Origin: Linanthus parryae
Lineage: Eukaryota > Streptophyta > Magnoliopsida > Ericales > Polemoniaceae
Assembly: GCA_023055425.1 (NCBI GenBank)
Contig: JALGPY010000005.1
Coordinates: 75,681,495 to 75,745,494, forward strand
DNA: 64,000 nucleotides
Direction: 5' to 3'
How positions within the stretch are numbered: position 1 is the stretch's first letter; each line of letters begins with the position of its first letter. Shown here piece by piece: positions 32,101 through 42,818 of this stretch. Made by a program: the position numbers and the translations under genes. The notes beneath the pieces were generated by a model that was not told the origin of the DNA, did no database searches, and saw only the letters and a program-made list of their open reading frames with translations.

Positions 32101-33026
32101 AGTGAGAGTTCTGTCGTGTTTCTGGTCTTGTATGTGGATGGCATACTACTCATTGGAAATGACATTCCTACCTTGCAATCTGTTAAAGATTGGCTAGGGA
32201 AGTGTTTTGCAATGAAGGAATTAGGAGATGTGGCTTATATACTTGGTATCAAGATCTATAGAGATAGATGTAGAAACCGGCTCAGCCGATGCCAAAGTAC
32301 ATATATAGACAAGGTGTTGAAACAGTTAAACAAGAAAGAACCAAAGAAATGACTTTTTCCCATGTCGCATCGAGTCACCGTTCCGAAGGCTGAGTGTCCC
32401 TCCAATGAGATAGATAAGGACCGCATGAGTAGGGTTTCCAATGCGTCAGCCACATGATCCATCATGTATGCCATTTTGTGTACTAGACCAGATGTGTCAT
32501 ACGCGTTGAGTATGACGAACAAATATCAGTCCAATCCGGGTGAGAGTCACTGAATTGTTGTCAAGAACATCCTTAAGTACTTGAGAAGAACTAAGGATGC
32601 GTTCTTGATATTTGGAGGTGAGGAAGAACTCAGTGTAATTGGTTACACTGACGCAAGCTTCTAAACTGAAAAGGATGACTACAGATCTCAGTCGGGCTAT
32701 GTGTTTTTCCTGAATGGAGGAGCTGTGAGCTGGAAGAGTTCCAAGCAAGAGACAGTTGCTGATTCTACAACTGAAGCTGAGTACAATGTTGCGGCTGGAG
32801 CAGCAAAGGAAGTTGTTTGGATTAGGAAGTTCATCATTGAGCTTGGTGTAGTTCATAGAATTGTGGATCCCATTGCGTTGTACTGTGACAACTTTGGGGC
32901 GATCGCACAAGCCAAGGAACCCAGGTCACACCAGAAATCCGAACACGTACTTAGGAGATTCCCTCTTATTCGAGAGTTCATCGATAGAGGATATGTGAAG
33001 ATATGCAAGATTCCAACAGACAATAA
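29186..33026 (+). pseudogene. Copia-2 gag-pol pseudogene
   Basis: Begins MANNQASTSSRRYVLEKDKL and aligns throughout with the frame at 60409. The fragments show copia gag, a CCHC knuckle (CHYCGQTGHWKRNC, 29935), pre-integrase (CHCRLGHINEKH), integrase (HNDVCGPF and LRSDRGGEYLS, with the first catalytic Asp replaced by Asn), RT and RNase H. The RT motif reads YVDG at about 32128, losing the second catalytic Asp of YVDD. Stops and frameshifts occur in gag (29555), protease, and several places in RT, so it is inactive. It stops at KIPTDN, where the DNA element begins; the last residues resume at about 45492. Confidence 0.85.
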
Positions 33027-33438
33027 AATTTGTGTAATTTATAGTTTGAACCCTCGGATTTATGTAAATGTGCAATCTCTACCCCTACTGTTCATCGATT
33101 GGCAAGAAACACTCCTATTGTGGATGGTTTGTAACGGTCATGGACGGAAAATGCGGAAGTACTAATTTGCCCATGTACCTTGACTCAATATTTATAAGTT
33201 AATTTACATAAAGCACCCTCGGGTTATGGTAAATAGGCATCGGGTACCCCTACTATTTTCCAATCGGCAGGGAACACCATTAATTTAGACAGAATCCAAT
33301 GGAAAAAGGGGTAAGTACTATTTTACATTCAATCTTTATATAATGTTTAGTTTGCACGTTACATAAAGTCTAAAAAGACCTATCTACCCACGATTCGTTG
33401 GTTCATTTAAGACTTCAATAATGTTATTGCGAGCAATT

Positions 33439-33572
33439 TTTTAGTGTTCCAAAAGAGCAGCACGTGGTGCTCTACAACCAATGCGTGTCTGCCAAAAACT
33501 GTGAATTTATTTAAGTGTTGAATTTTCATTGGTTGTAGAGCATCACATGGTGCTCTAATGGAGAACTAAAAA
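33439..33572. mobile_element. Small palindromic MITE
   Basis: An inverted pair: GTGGTGCTCTACAACCAATG on the left and CATTGGTTGTAGAGCATCAC on the right, extending outward to TTTAGTGTTCC / GGAGAACTAAA, around an approximately 40-base spacer. It is inserted in the long-TIR element. Target duplication is unclear in the A/T-rich flanks. Confidence 0.65.
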
Positions 33573-34210
33573 TTTCTCTCTTATTACCACCGAAAAAACC
33601 TCTCCGTGACTCTCCGACGCCGATGGATGAAAACTATGGAGGTTTAATCAATCTACCGCAACTTATAGAAAGCACTCAACGCTGATGAAAAAAGTATCGC
33701 ATATGTGTAAACTTCATCAAAAAAATTGAGTCATCCAATAGATACGCAAAAAGAGAAACGTTTTAGGTGGGTTCATGACTGCACATAATTCAGTTGACAG
33801 AGAAAGTGAAACGGAAAACCCTAAAAAAACGTTTTAAGATATTTCTTTAAACTATTTAAGATTGTGATATACAATATTAGAATTGTGTCTGTTTGCTTTG
33901 TAGCTCTTTATATAATATGTGTTTTTCTTCTGTTCACAAGCACTTTAATTCAATCTTTGTATCTTGATTTTTTTTTAAGTTAACGCTTAAATTTTAATAA
34001 CTTAGGTTGTATTAACTACTATAATCCTCTTTATTTAGCTTCGGATAATTTTCTATGATATTCTTTAGTTTCACTTTACAAAAGTTCATTATTATTATAG
34101 TAAACAAAACACACATTCATGTTGATATTTGACAGGAACTCTACCAGAATTATCAAATTCACTTAGTGTTAAATTTCATTCTCGACTTTGACAACAACAA
34201 AATATATTCT

Positions 34211-34810
34211 TGTGTACAAGAAAATCCTCAAGAGATATCCAAGTATACACCTCAAGTAGAGAATAAGAACACAGAGAATTGTAGAGTGTGTGTAGGGAGA
34301 GGGTATGCACTAGTAACTGCTTGTGAGAGAGAGACAGTGAGCTATGGTCTTGGACCAGTATATGACTTGTGTCGTAACGGAGAGCTAACGTTCCTATATA
34401 TAGTGGGGAAGTGACTGTTGAGGGGTTAATGCACCATAAACGGCGGCTTAAAGATAGACCCCCAACGGCACGTTCGACCGTGTATATAGGAACTGTTATG
34501 TATCTGCCCGCAAGTATCAGAGACCGTTATGATATCAGCCGCATTGATGGGACAGGTAAGCCTAGGATCTCTCAGTAAGTTACCAGAGGTCGCGCGCAAG
34601 CTTGGTTGTCACATGCGCGCGACGGACCTTACTTTAGCCTCCAAACCACTAAGTCCCTACAAGTCCCGTGTTATGGTGCGCGGGGGCCCTGTCTCGTAGC
34701 CCCCACGTGGATCAGCACGGGTGGTAATCCAGTGTAGATGGAGCACAGCTAGGTGTGCTGTATGGCTGCCACGTGGCGATGATCCGTCTGTCTGGAAAGA
34801 ATTATCTACA
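34211..34810 (-). repeat. 3' LTR (element orientation) of the Tat-like element
   Basis: A 600-bp repeat matching 44399-44997 and 51456-52055. It contains CCTATATATAG near 34393 and CCACGTGG motifs. The adjoining PPT AAAAGGGGGATAT (minus strand) is at 34811-34823. Confidence 0.9.
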
Positions 34811-35184
34811 ATATCCCCCTTTTGCGCGATTGTCACACGCTCTTCTGTTGTGCAGTCGCGCAAAATCAACCGTGCGTGAAGTTCACACAGACCTTTTTGA
34901 ATTTTGAATTCGAATCCCCATAGCCCCCTGTCATAGCCATGATTTCCTAGGGTTTGAGAAGCGCCGTTTAGCCTTTGATGAAGCGTGGCTTCTGTCGAGT
35001 TAATCAATCGCCATCCGAATTCGCCTATTTTCGAGGCAAGGATAGCTAATCAAACTTTAGACTTCCCAGCAATCGAAGCGTTGCTTGGCTCATCAAACGT
35101 CAATAGTTGTGACTCTTCAAGGGTTATTTAAACCCTGTTATTCCTTCGATTGCAACTTTTCCATTGTTGCACTTTTGAGTTCGT

Positions 35185-38100
35185 ATGCATCGGAGAGAGC
35201 TCCCACAACAGGAATAAGAGTCCTTTGATCGAGTTTGCGATCAAATCCTTGACAACTTTTCCAGAGCAATTCGAGTGCTCAGGCGTGAACAGGGTAACTT
35301 GATTTGCAACTTTACCTTTTGTTTTTTTGTTTTTGGAATTTGCAGTCAATTTCTGACACTTCTTTCTCCCCCCTTTTTCATTCTGCATGCTTCATCAATC
35401 ATTGATATATGGTTTCCTTCTTCTTACAGCAATGGCTCCCAAAAAGGCTACTGAACTCACAGAACAACCCAGTGAGTTATGGCGCAAAGCCCCCTACTTT
35501 GGGGTGATGACTTCTACTTGGCCTCCATCCGAGGGTACGCCCTTGAGGCATCCTCTTCAGGAACGGCCTTGGAATTAAAACCTGAACCAGACAGAGAGGA
35601 GTGGGATCTAGAAGAGGCTCATGGCGTTCACAGATGCGGCATTGAGGCCGGCTTTACCCCTACAATGATGTTCTCTTCCAAGTTTTCTAGGAGAAGCTGG
35701 ACTGGATGGACGAGTGGACTGACTATATTCTTGAAAATCATGGGGCCGTGCTGATGGATGCTGGAATTTATCATGCCGTTCGCGCGACCAGGGGTTTCAA
35801 TCTTAAGGCTGACCAAGACATGCTAAAGGTCCTATTTTCACGATATTCACCAAAGACTCACACATTCCACTTCTCCTATCGTGAGGCCATGCCTACTCTG
35901 AAAGATGTGGAGAACCTACTGTTTCTCCCAAGCATGTGAGCCTTCGATCCTTTGGAAGCACTTAGCTTCGATGAAGAAATTGCTCTTTTCCGTCATATGC
36001 TGGAATGCATTGCGGCTTTGAGGAAGGCTGCTTCGAAATGGGATCCCGAAGCGATAAAACCTTCTGATTCCTTCAAGACTATTTCTGCTGGGTCGAAGAA
36101 CATATGGTCTAAGTGGATCATGTTATTCTTCAAGGACTTCCCCAAAACTCACATTATCCAGCAAATCTAGGCGGAGACTCCAGGCGAGGCCACTTCAACT
36201 GTAGGACAGGGGTGTGAGTATTCCTGATGTGGTTTTCTCTTTGTCTGGTTGTCGTGTTTCCTCATAGATGAGAGTCCGCGAGATGGGGTTTTTATCCATG
36301 CACTCCCACTTGCAGCGAAGCTTGCACTTGGTAAGAGGGTTACCCTTGGACCTCTTGTTTTGGGCTCCCTATTTTTTCGTCTTGATCTGGCAGTGGCAAA
36401 TGTTGAGCAGTCGCAAGGCATGGCTGATGTCATGTGCTTTGCCAACATTGGATTTTTGACTATGTGGGTTTTTGAGCGATGTCCTTCATATGCCCCCGTA
36501 CCCACTACTGTCGATCTGTTGAATGCTTCGAGATGCGAGAAAGCCTTCTTGTGTCCCCGATTCTGGCGTTGGTTTAACACCAAGAATGCTCGACGCAATT
36601 TTTCTTTGGTCTGTGATGATGATAGCTCCTTCATGGCCTGTCCTTATGTTAAAGAGTTGGACAATATTATGTTTCAGAGGGACATGTATCCCGAGATTGA
36701 TACTCCTCTCCGCACCTGGCACATTACTAGCGGGGCCCGTCACTATAGTCAGTACGTGAACTGGTGTAGAAGGGGTTATTTGCCTGCTTTGGCAGAGTAC
36801 GCTCCTGGGGCAGAGTCTTGCAGATATGCGCCCATAACAGTCCTTTTTGACCCTCTTCGTGTTGCCCCTCAATTGGGTTTTGACACCATTGCGCCATCCA
36901 TGTGGTCCGATCTTCCGGCTAAGGACTGCTATGATGGGATTATTTTTGAGAGGAGTCGTGAGTTGCTTCTCGCGGAACTCCCCCTTGTGCAGCCCTCCAA
37001 AAGTAGAACAGGAAGGGTAACAGCTAGTTGGGTGGCCTTATGGAAGACTCAGGTCCGTCGTCTGACAAGCCCGCGGACTCAGCTGCAAGTTCCCAAGGCG
37101 CTTGCACCCTTGTCGAAGGATTAACCTTTCTAGTCTAATCTTTCCCGGGGTTGGGCCACATATGTGTACTACTCGTTGTTAGCTGCGGACCATCTATGTC
37201 CACAACTAGTCCTGGATGGGAAGAAGACTGTTGTTATGCAGGACTCCCTCAGTTCGCGGGCTCAGTACGCGAGAGACTTTCAAGCGATATATTTTTTATC
37301 GCAACACTTTTTATATATTTCCCTCTATTTGAGTCTTCTTATTCCCCTTGTTTAATAATACCTTGTAGTCTTCTCAACAGTGTTGCTTAAGGCGCTTCGC
37401 CTCAGGGGATCGCAGAGGGGGGCTTGTTGACCTTTTTCGGTCAAAGAAAAGGTATGCTGACGACGCCATCCCTCTAGTGCTGCGTATGGAAGAAGGGATT
37501 AGGAGTGCAATCTCGGATGGAATTTAGGCCTTTCTCGCGCCGTTTCTTAAAGAGATGAAAAAAAGTAGTGCCGATGCCCCTGCGAGTGACGATCTGCCAG
37601 CTCGACAATCGAAGCGCGCGCGAAATGAGCCAGCTCCCAAGAAGACCTCTCCAGCGAAAAAAGAAACCTGCTTCTCCTAAGAAGAAATCGCTCCTAGAAC
37701 CAGTCTCAGACTTTGTCGCCTGGAGAACGAAGGTTTGGCCGGAAACATCCTTGTTTATGTAAAGTTTCCTCGAATGTGTTTTTCCCCCTTCTGTCTTCTT
37801 TTTCTAGATGATTAGGATATCCCACTCAAAGGAAAGACCATCATGACCGAGGAGGAAGCCGTTGAAGATTCCAGGCATATGGCGGAGGAAAGATCTCTGC
37901 AAGAGAAGTTATCGGAGGCAGAGCGCATTGAGCTCGCCAAGAGACAGAGCATTGCTGAAATTGCTAATCAAGAAGGAACTGAGGCGCGAAGGCCGCACAC
38001 ACGCTATGGGCGTTCACATCCTTGTCGTGCTGCTCCAAAAACTGTGGATGAGTTACACCAGGCGCATCTAGCACTTCATGTACTCGTCGATGATGAAGAC

Positions 38101-39645
38101 GAAGAAGGTACAATTTTTAAGTTTGCTTTATCAAACCATGACATTATAACTGGCGCGTTATACCATGGCGTGCCCATTTGTGACATCCGTAAATGGGTAA
38201 GGGTAAGCCACTGCGCTAGTCTCATGCTAGGTTGAAGAGTTTTGATGATAACTTGCAACATGAAAATTGTGCGGGTACCCCATATAAGTGGGGAAGTACC
38301 GCTCATAATATTAGTAGAGGTCTTGTCATTCTGTTCCAGCTTATCCTTCTATTGAAGTTCTTATTCTTTTTCCCCCTGAGGGTGCGATAATGGCATATTA
38401 TTGTTGCAGAACCTGACCCTTTCCCCTTGGTACATCGTCGAACTCGTAGTGTTAAAGTGATTCCTGAGTCTGCTGGTAACGTGTCTGGTGCAGGCTCTGC
38501 AGGGAAAATCTTGATGGAGGAGGCTCCAACGGTTGAGGGTTATCCAGACGCAGGGCTCGTTATTGAGCAAGAGGGGGCACTACCGGTGCAGGAAGATTTT
38601 ATTGCTTCTCCTGCCGAATCGATACCTATTTCTTCGGACGAGGCTAATGTCGAGCAAGGGACAAGTCCTGAGAAGGCCACAATGATTATGAACGTTGACT
38701 GAGAGGAATACTGAAGAAGTCGCACGACCACAGTGTCCGTTTGGCGCGCCGTTCCCACTGAGCTCGATCCTCCCGTCACTCAAAATGTTGAGGAGGTCGA
38801 GTATGCCAATCTGAATCCATCCCCTGCACCAAGCATGGCAAGAAGCGATGATCCTGCAGGAGGCTTTGATATGGACTCTCTCTTTTCTGAGAATCCCTTT
38901 GAAGTGTGGGGCTCACAGGCTGCAAGCCCCATTGTATCTGCGAGGAATTTTATAATTCCTGAATCATACTTTGCGCGTGAGATCAGAACGGATCACAAGT
39001 TAGCCGAGGAGATTCGTGCCGGATTGCGTGTGGCAGTATCCATTGCTCCTCTTCAGCAAATTGTCGAAGGGACTGGTATGCTTCGACTCCTAAGTTCGCA
39101 TCCTTCTGATTGTTTTGTCCCGCCTTTATGCGCAGATATTGACCAAGCCTGTTTAGAATGGCTGATGAAGGTGCGTGTGACTTTTCCTGCTGCATTTGCT
39201 TGAGTGCTAGAGCTGGCACCGAAAGACAGAGGGAAAGATTATATAAAACTACTCCTGAAAGCACCACAACTGCTAGTAACCAACATCTCTTGTAAAGATT
39301 ATATAAAACTACTCTAAAAGCACCACAGCTGCTAGTGCCCAAGATCTCCTTGCAATCGTACAAAGATATCAAGAGACTGTAGCGGGACGATTGGACTTGG
39401 ACTTTCTTATGCAGAGACTAATAAAAGTCCACAATTTAACCAGTCTTGGAGCTGAGTATACTTCTTACAGAGAGGAGACAGCAGCCTTTGAAGCGCGCAG
39501 AGAAGCGTACGAACAGATGGCCCGGGAGTATGAAGCTGCCTTGAAGCATCATGAGGAGAGAGAAGCCCGCATCGCAGAGCTCGCAGCAAACTCGCTCAAG
39601 TTATCTGCGATGGACTCCCTCTTGAAAGACTTTTTTAAGGAGTGA
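35185..39645 (+). pseudogene. Antisense plant-mobile-domain (PMD) gene, copy 1, multi-exon, broken
   Basis: Runs opposite to the retroelement. Exon 1 starts MHRRELPQQE. A candidate intron (GT at 35294, AG at 35428-35429) leads in frame to MAPKKATELTEQPSELWRKAPYFG. The PMD fold follows: DEWTDYILENHGAVLMDAGIYHAV, then RYSPKTHTFHFSYREAMPTLKDVENLL, and YAPITVLFDPLRVAPQLGFD near 36830, all characteristic of the family. Later pieces are a Lys/Pro-rich basic stretch (37600-37690), a charged E/R/K-rich segment (37840-38000), a Ser/Glu-rich region (38420-38700) and a C-terminal coiled coil (AREYEAALKHHEEREARIAELA, 39520). Splice-like borders occur at several joins (for example GAAG|GTACAATT at 38107 and TTGCAG|AACC at 38410). 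Stops at 35215 and 35937 and several frameshifts disable it. PMD proteins include MAIN/MAIL1-type nuclear factors linked to silencing; the role here is unknown. Confidence 0.75.
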
Positions 39646-40392
39646 AGCAGCAGTACTGTTGATCCGCTATTTTAGACTCTTATAAATTTGATGTCCTTTC
39701 CTTGTGGCCCTGATGCATGGATGTTTTGACTTTCTGTGAAATTTTTTTGTGGCACGCGTGTGTTTCTGCGCGGTTTTATGGAACGCTCCCTTTCGCATGC
39801 CATGTCTTTGTTTACATAACTGCTAGGCCTCGTGTGCCTTGTCTTCTGCAGAATAGGGTCTTCACCATTGCCCTGGTAAGAACTTTAGCCGAATAATATA
39901 GTATTTGTCCCTATTTAGGAGAAGACTTTAGTCGGATGAGACAACTTCTACTGCACCCTAGAAAGGGTAAACCTTGCGTAATCCCTCATATGACTGCTAT
40001 CCTGTGAGATAGGCTTACACATCATTTTGCACGTGTTGCTATCTTATGATACTTTTATTTGATATTTCACCGTTAACGCGGGAAAAGCTGGCGCGTGTAT
40101 GTCACAATCTGCCGTACATGGAAAAGATTTCAATAATCAATGTCTTGATGACGGTTCAAATTCCGAGGAGCCATCATGACTGTATGAATTGTCGTGACAA
40201 CGTGGCGGCGTGGCTGTCACATAGTAGACTATCCCTTCATTATTACCTAGGGCTACTATACTGCCGTATGCTTTAGTAATGCCATTGATTCTCGTCCGGT
40301 TTTCGAGGCGTTACTGGCAACTGAAGAGTCCTCCTTGGGCCCTATACAAATCCCCTCCACTACTACCTTTCTGGGTTTTTGCAATCGAAAAG
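39646..40392 (+). other. Non-coding spacer between the two antisense genes
   Basis: No credible coding frame. It holds isolated CTATC...GATAG units near 39997 and a CTATACAAATCC TATA-like motif at about 40340, some 50 bases ahead of the next ATG. Confidence 0.4.
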
Positions 40393-40902
40393 ATGTCTTC
40401 TCCCCCGAGTCGGAATTCTTGCCACACTTTCCGCTGCGTTCCTCTGTCCTTTCTCCCACCTGAGTTCCAGTTCCATGGACCCATAGGGCTATGTTTTGCT
40501 ATAGGAATGTTTCCCAAGGGTTCGTCAGCCGAGACCTGTGATTCATCCGATCCTTATGAAGATCGGCAGTACAGGCTTTTCTGCCAGAAAGAAGGCATTT
40601 TTTCCTTTATCATGTTTGCAGGTACCACCTCTGGTGAGTTTCCGGCAAAGACTGCGCCCTCACCGATTCTTGAATTGAAGTGTAATGATTGGGGTGTTGC
40701 CCAGGTGGCTCTCCGTTGGAGAACTATTTGCCACCAACGCTTGGATGTGAGGGCGGCGAACAGGATTCATTCCCTAAGCTGTTTCCCTCATCTATTCTTT
40801 GAAGTTTATCTGGTATCTCGCCATGGTAGCGACGGGGGTTCTGTTCTGGTCGAGAACGTCGACGATGACGACGAGCTTTCCATAGTTAGTCCCCTAGTTT
40901 AG
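40393..40902 (+). CDS. Unknown 169-residue ORF, antisense in the Tat-like element
   Basis: An unbroken frame beginning MSSPPSRNSCHTFRCVPLSF and ending DDDDELSIVSPLV. The frame extends to an earlier ATG at 40279, but the 40393 start sits after a TATA-like CTATACAAATCC and in a better context (AAAGATGTC). The middle has aromatic and hydrophobic segments (RLFCQKEGIFSFIMFAG, FPHLFFEVYLVS) that could form a compact domain; the C-terminus is acidic. I do not recognise a family. It stands downstream of the PMD gene on the same strand and is the only unbroken frame of any length on this side of an old element. In the second copy (51456-59188) nearly all of it is deleted. It may be an accessory ORF or a chance open frame. 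Confidence 0.4.
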   Translation: MSSPPSRNSCHTFRCVPLSFLPPEFQFHGPIGLCFAIGMFPKGSSAETCDSSDPYEDRQYRLFCQKEGIFSFIMFAGTTSGEFPAKTAPSPILELKCNDWGVAQVALRWRTICHQRLDVRAANRIHSLSCFPHLFFEVYLVSRHGSDGGSVLVENVDDDDELSIVSPLV

Positions 40903-41159
40903 GTTTTAGCGTAGGAATATGTTTATTTGACCTCTTTACTTCTCGAGAGTTTTCTTCTGCTGCTATCTAGACAGATAAATTGTACTCTGCCCATTGGTTG
41001 TTTTGTCTAATAAGATAGACTTGTATTTCTGCTTCTATAAACGTGCGCGTATTTCAGCCACTATGTTTGTTTTTGCTTTAAGACATGGTTTCGTATTTGC
41101 GCGTTGGCTTGTGTACTATTCATTCGAATAGGCTTCCAACTCTGCCATCTCAAGAGACA
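40903..41159. other. Unassigned spacer
   Basis: Non-coding T-rich sequence between the unknown ORF and the minisatellite; possibly the 3' end of the antisense transcript. Confidence 0.4.
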
Positions 41160-41570
41160 GGTTTTGTATCACGTGAGATAAGCTGCTATGGTTATCATAT
41201 GAGATAGAACTTAGAATTTTGTTGCTATCCCAGTAGATGGGCTCTGATTGTATTTGGCTGCTATCTTATGAGATAGGCTTTAGTTTGGCTTCTATCATGT
41301 GAGATAGGCTTCAGCTATCTTATCAGACAGGATTTATTCGCGTTTAGCTGCTATCATATGAGATAGGCTTGTGCTATCTTAGCAGATAGGCTTTGATCAC
41401 GCTTGGCTGCTATCATATGAGATAGGCTTGTGCTATCTTAGCAGTTAGGCTCTAATCGCATTTGGATGCTATCATATGAGATAGGCTTGTGCTATCTTAG
41501 CAGATAGGCTTTAATCACGGTTAGCTGCTCTCATATGAGATAGGCTTGTGCTTGGTCGTATCGTTGCTAT
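41160..41570. repeat. Minisatellite of about 60-bp units (CTATCatatGAGATAG)
   Basis: Roughly six units with core GCTGCTATCATATGAGATAGG followed by CTTGTGCTATCTTAGCAGATAGG. Each core contains the inverted pair CTATC/GATAG. Isolated cores also occur at 39990-40045 and 58806-58866. It lies between the protease ORF and the antisense genes, a position where Tat/Ogre elements often carry tandem repeats. Confidence 0.85.
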
Positions 41571-41693
41571 CTTTTGAGATAATCTTTAAACCGGCTGCAA
41601 CAGGTACGGACAAACAGCTGATGAAATAAGAACAGTTGATAAAAAATAAACGTATTGAACAGTTAATAACGGGATCGCACCTTTAGGGAAGCT

Positions 41694-42818
41694 CTAGACG
41701 CGATAACACTTCTTCCCGTTGGAGTAAAAACTTCCCACTTGTCTGCCGTCTTCATCATGCTTGATAAACCTCTTCAAGGTATAGATGTTTTTAGCTACTC
41801 CGGGGGCCTCTGCCCACGTGGGCTGTTTTTTTCTCGTTTCCTCCCGTGTGACCATTACTCCAGCTGGTGACTGATCCTTGATGTCCTCCCATCTGGGCAG
41901 AGGAACTGACTGGGATGGGGCCGGGAATGGCCAGTCCTCTAACTCCGTGAACCAGACCGCTTCAGATAAGTGTGCCTCCTCCAGATTGAAAGGATTCACA
42001 GAAGCAGGTATTGTGACCACTCTTTCCTTCCAGATGGCCTTCATCACCTGGTGAGCTGTCGAATGTACGGCGTCAAAGTGGTGAATCCATGCTCGCCCAA
42101 TAATCATGTGGTAAGTTGTGTTGGCGTCGATAACATGGAACTTGGCAGAAAAACTAATCTGCCCGATTTGGATCCCCAAGCGAATCCACCCCAGGTTCAT
42201 CCTGGAATCGCTACTGAAGGCTGTTAGTAGTGACAGTTTTTTAACTATCTTGTGCTTGGGGATCCCTGCCGTCTCCAGGGTGCTAAGGGGGATAACGTTC
42301 ACCGCGGCTCCACCGTCGACGAATGCCCTTTTAAAGTCCACGTGGTTGATGGCAGCCGTCACATATAGTGGCCTCTGATGGTTCGCACTAGTCCTCCATT
42401 CTGACTCATCGAATGTCATGATGGGTCCCCCTGGCTGAATGGACCTAATAATCATGCCGTCTGAGATTACTAATTCTTCCCCATAATCCACTGCCACTCT
42501 GAGGATTTCCTTAGTCATTTCGTGCCTGCAATCAGGCGAGAAGCCCATTTCGTCGAAGAAGTTAGCAAATTTCGCAGAGTTCTTCATTCGCGCGGCTCGC
42601 GAATCCTCCGTGTCAGTACTATAGTCCTCCTCTTCGTGTATCTCCGCGACTATCAGGACTTCTATGTCTATGAAATCCTCCAGGTTTGTAATCGAGATCA
42701 TAGCAACTTCTTTCCCTTTAGGTTCCTGCCTCGCATGTGACGGCAGGGGATTATTACGCACATCTTTGGCCGACTCGTCTATGAACAGCTGGCCCTCCTT
42801 TATTTTCCTGTCCACCAT
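41694..42818 (-). CDS. Aspartic protease region of the Tat-like element
   Basis: An open frame of 374 codons on the minus strand in the gag-pro position. The central domain has FVDGGAAVNVIPLSTLE (D-G-G active-site motif as in many Tat-type proteases), then KFHVIDANTTYHMIIGRAWIH, the conserved I-L/I-G-R motif of retropepsins. The N-terminal part (MVDRKIKEGQLFIDE) follows directly on gag through an in-frame break at about 42835, where zinc-knuckle-like CHGQVSHSTQE is followed by a stop. The frame ends without RT. Its expected role is polyprotein cleavage in particles. The retained frame in an element that lacks RT suggests recent dependence on a partner, or chance survival. Confidence 0.75.
   Translation of the reverse strand: MVDRKIKEGQLFIDESAKDVRNNPLPSHARQEPKGKEVAMISITNLEDFIDIEVLIVAEIHEEEDYSTDTEDSRAARMKNSAKFANFFDEMGFSPDCRHEMTKEILRVAVDYGEELVISDGMIIRSIQPGGPIMTFDESEWRTSANHQRPLYVTAAINHVDFKRAFVDGGAAVNVIPLSTLETAGIPKHKIVKKLSLLTAFSSDSRMNLGWIRLGIQIGQISFSAKFHVIDANTTYHMIIGRAWIHHFDAVHSTAHQVMKAIWKERVVTIPASVNPFNLEEAHLSEAVWFTELEDWPFPAPSQSVPLPRWEDIKDQSPAGVMVTREETRKKQPTWAEAPGVAKNIYTLKRFIKHDEDGRQVGSFYSNGKKCYRV

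Noticed and set aside
41160..41570. CRISPR-like array
   Set aside because: The units are contiguous diverged minisatellite repeats, not identical repeats with unique spacers, and the DNA is eukaryotic.
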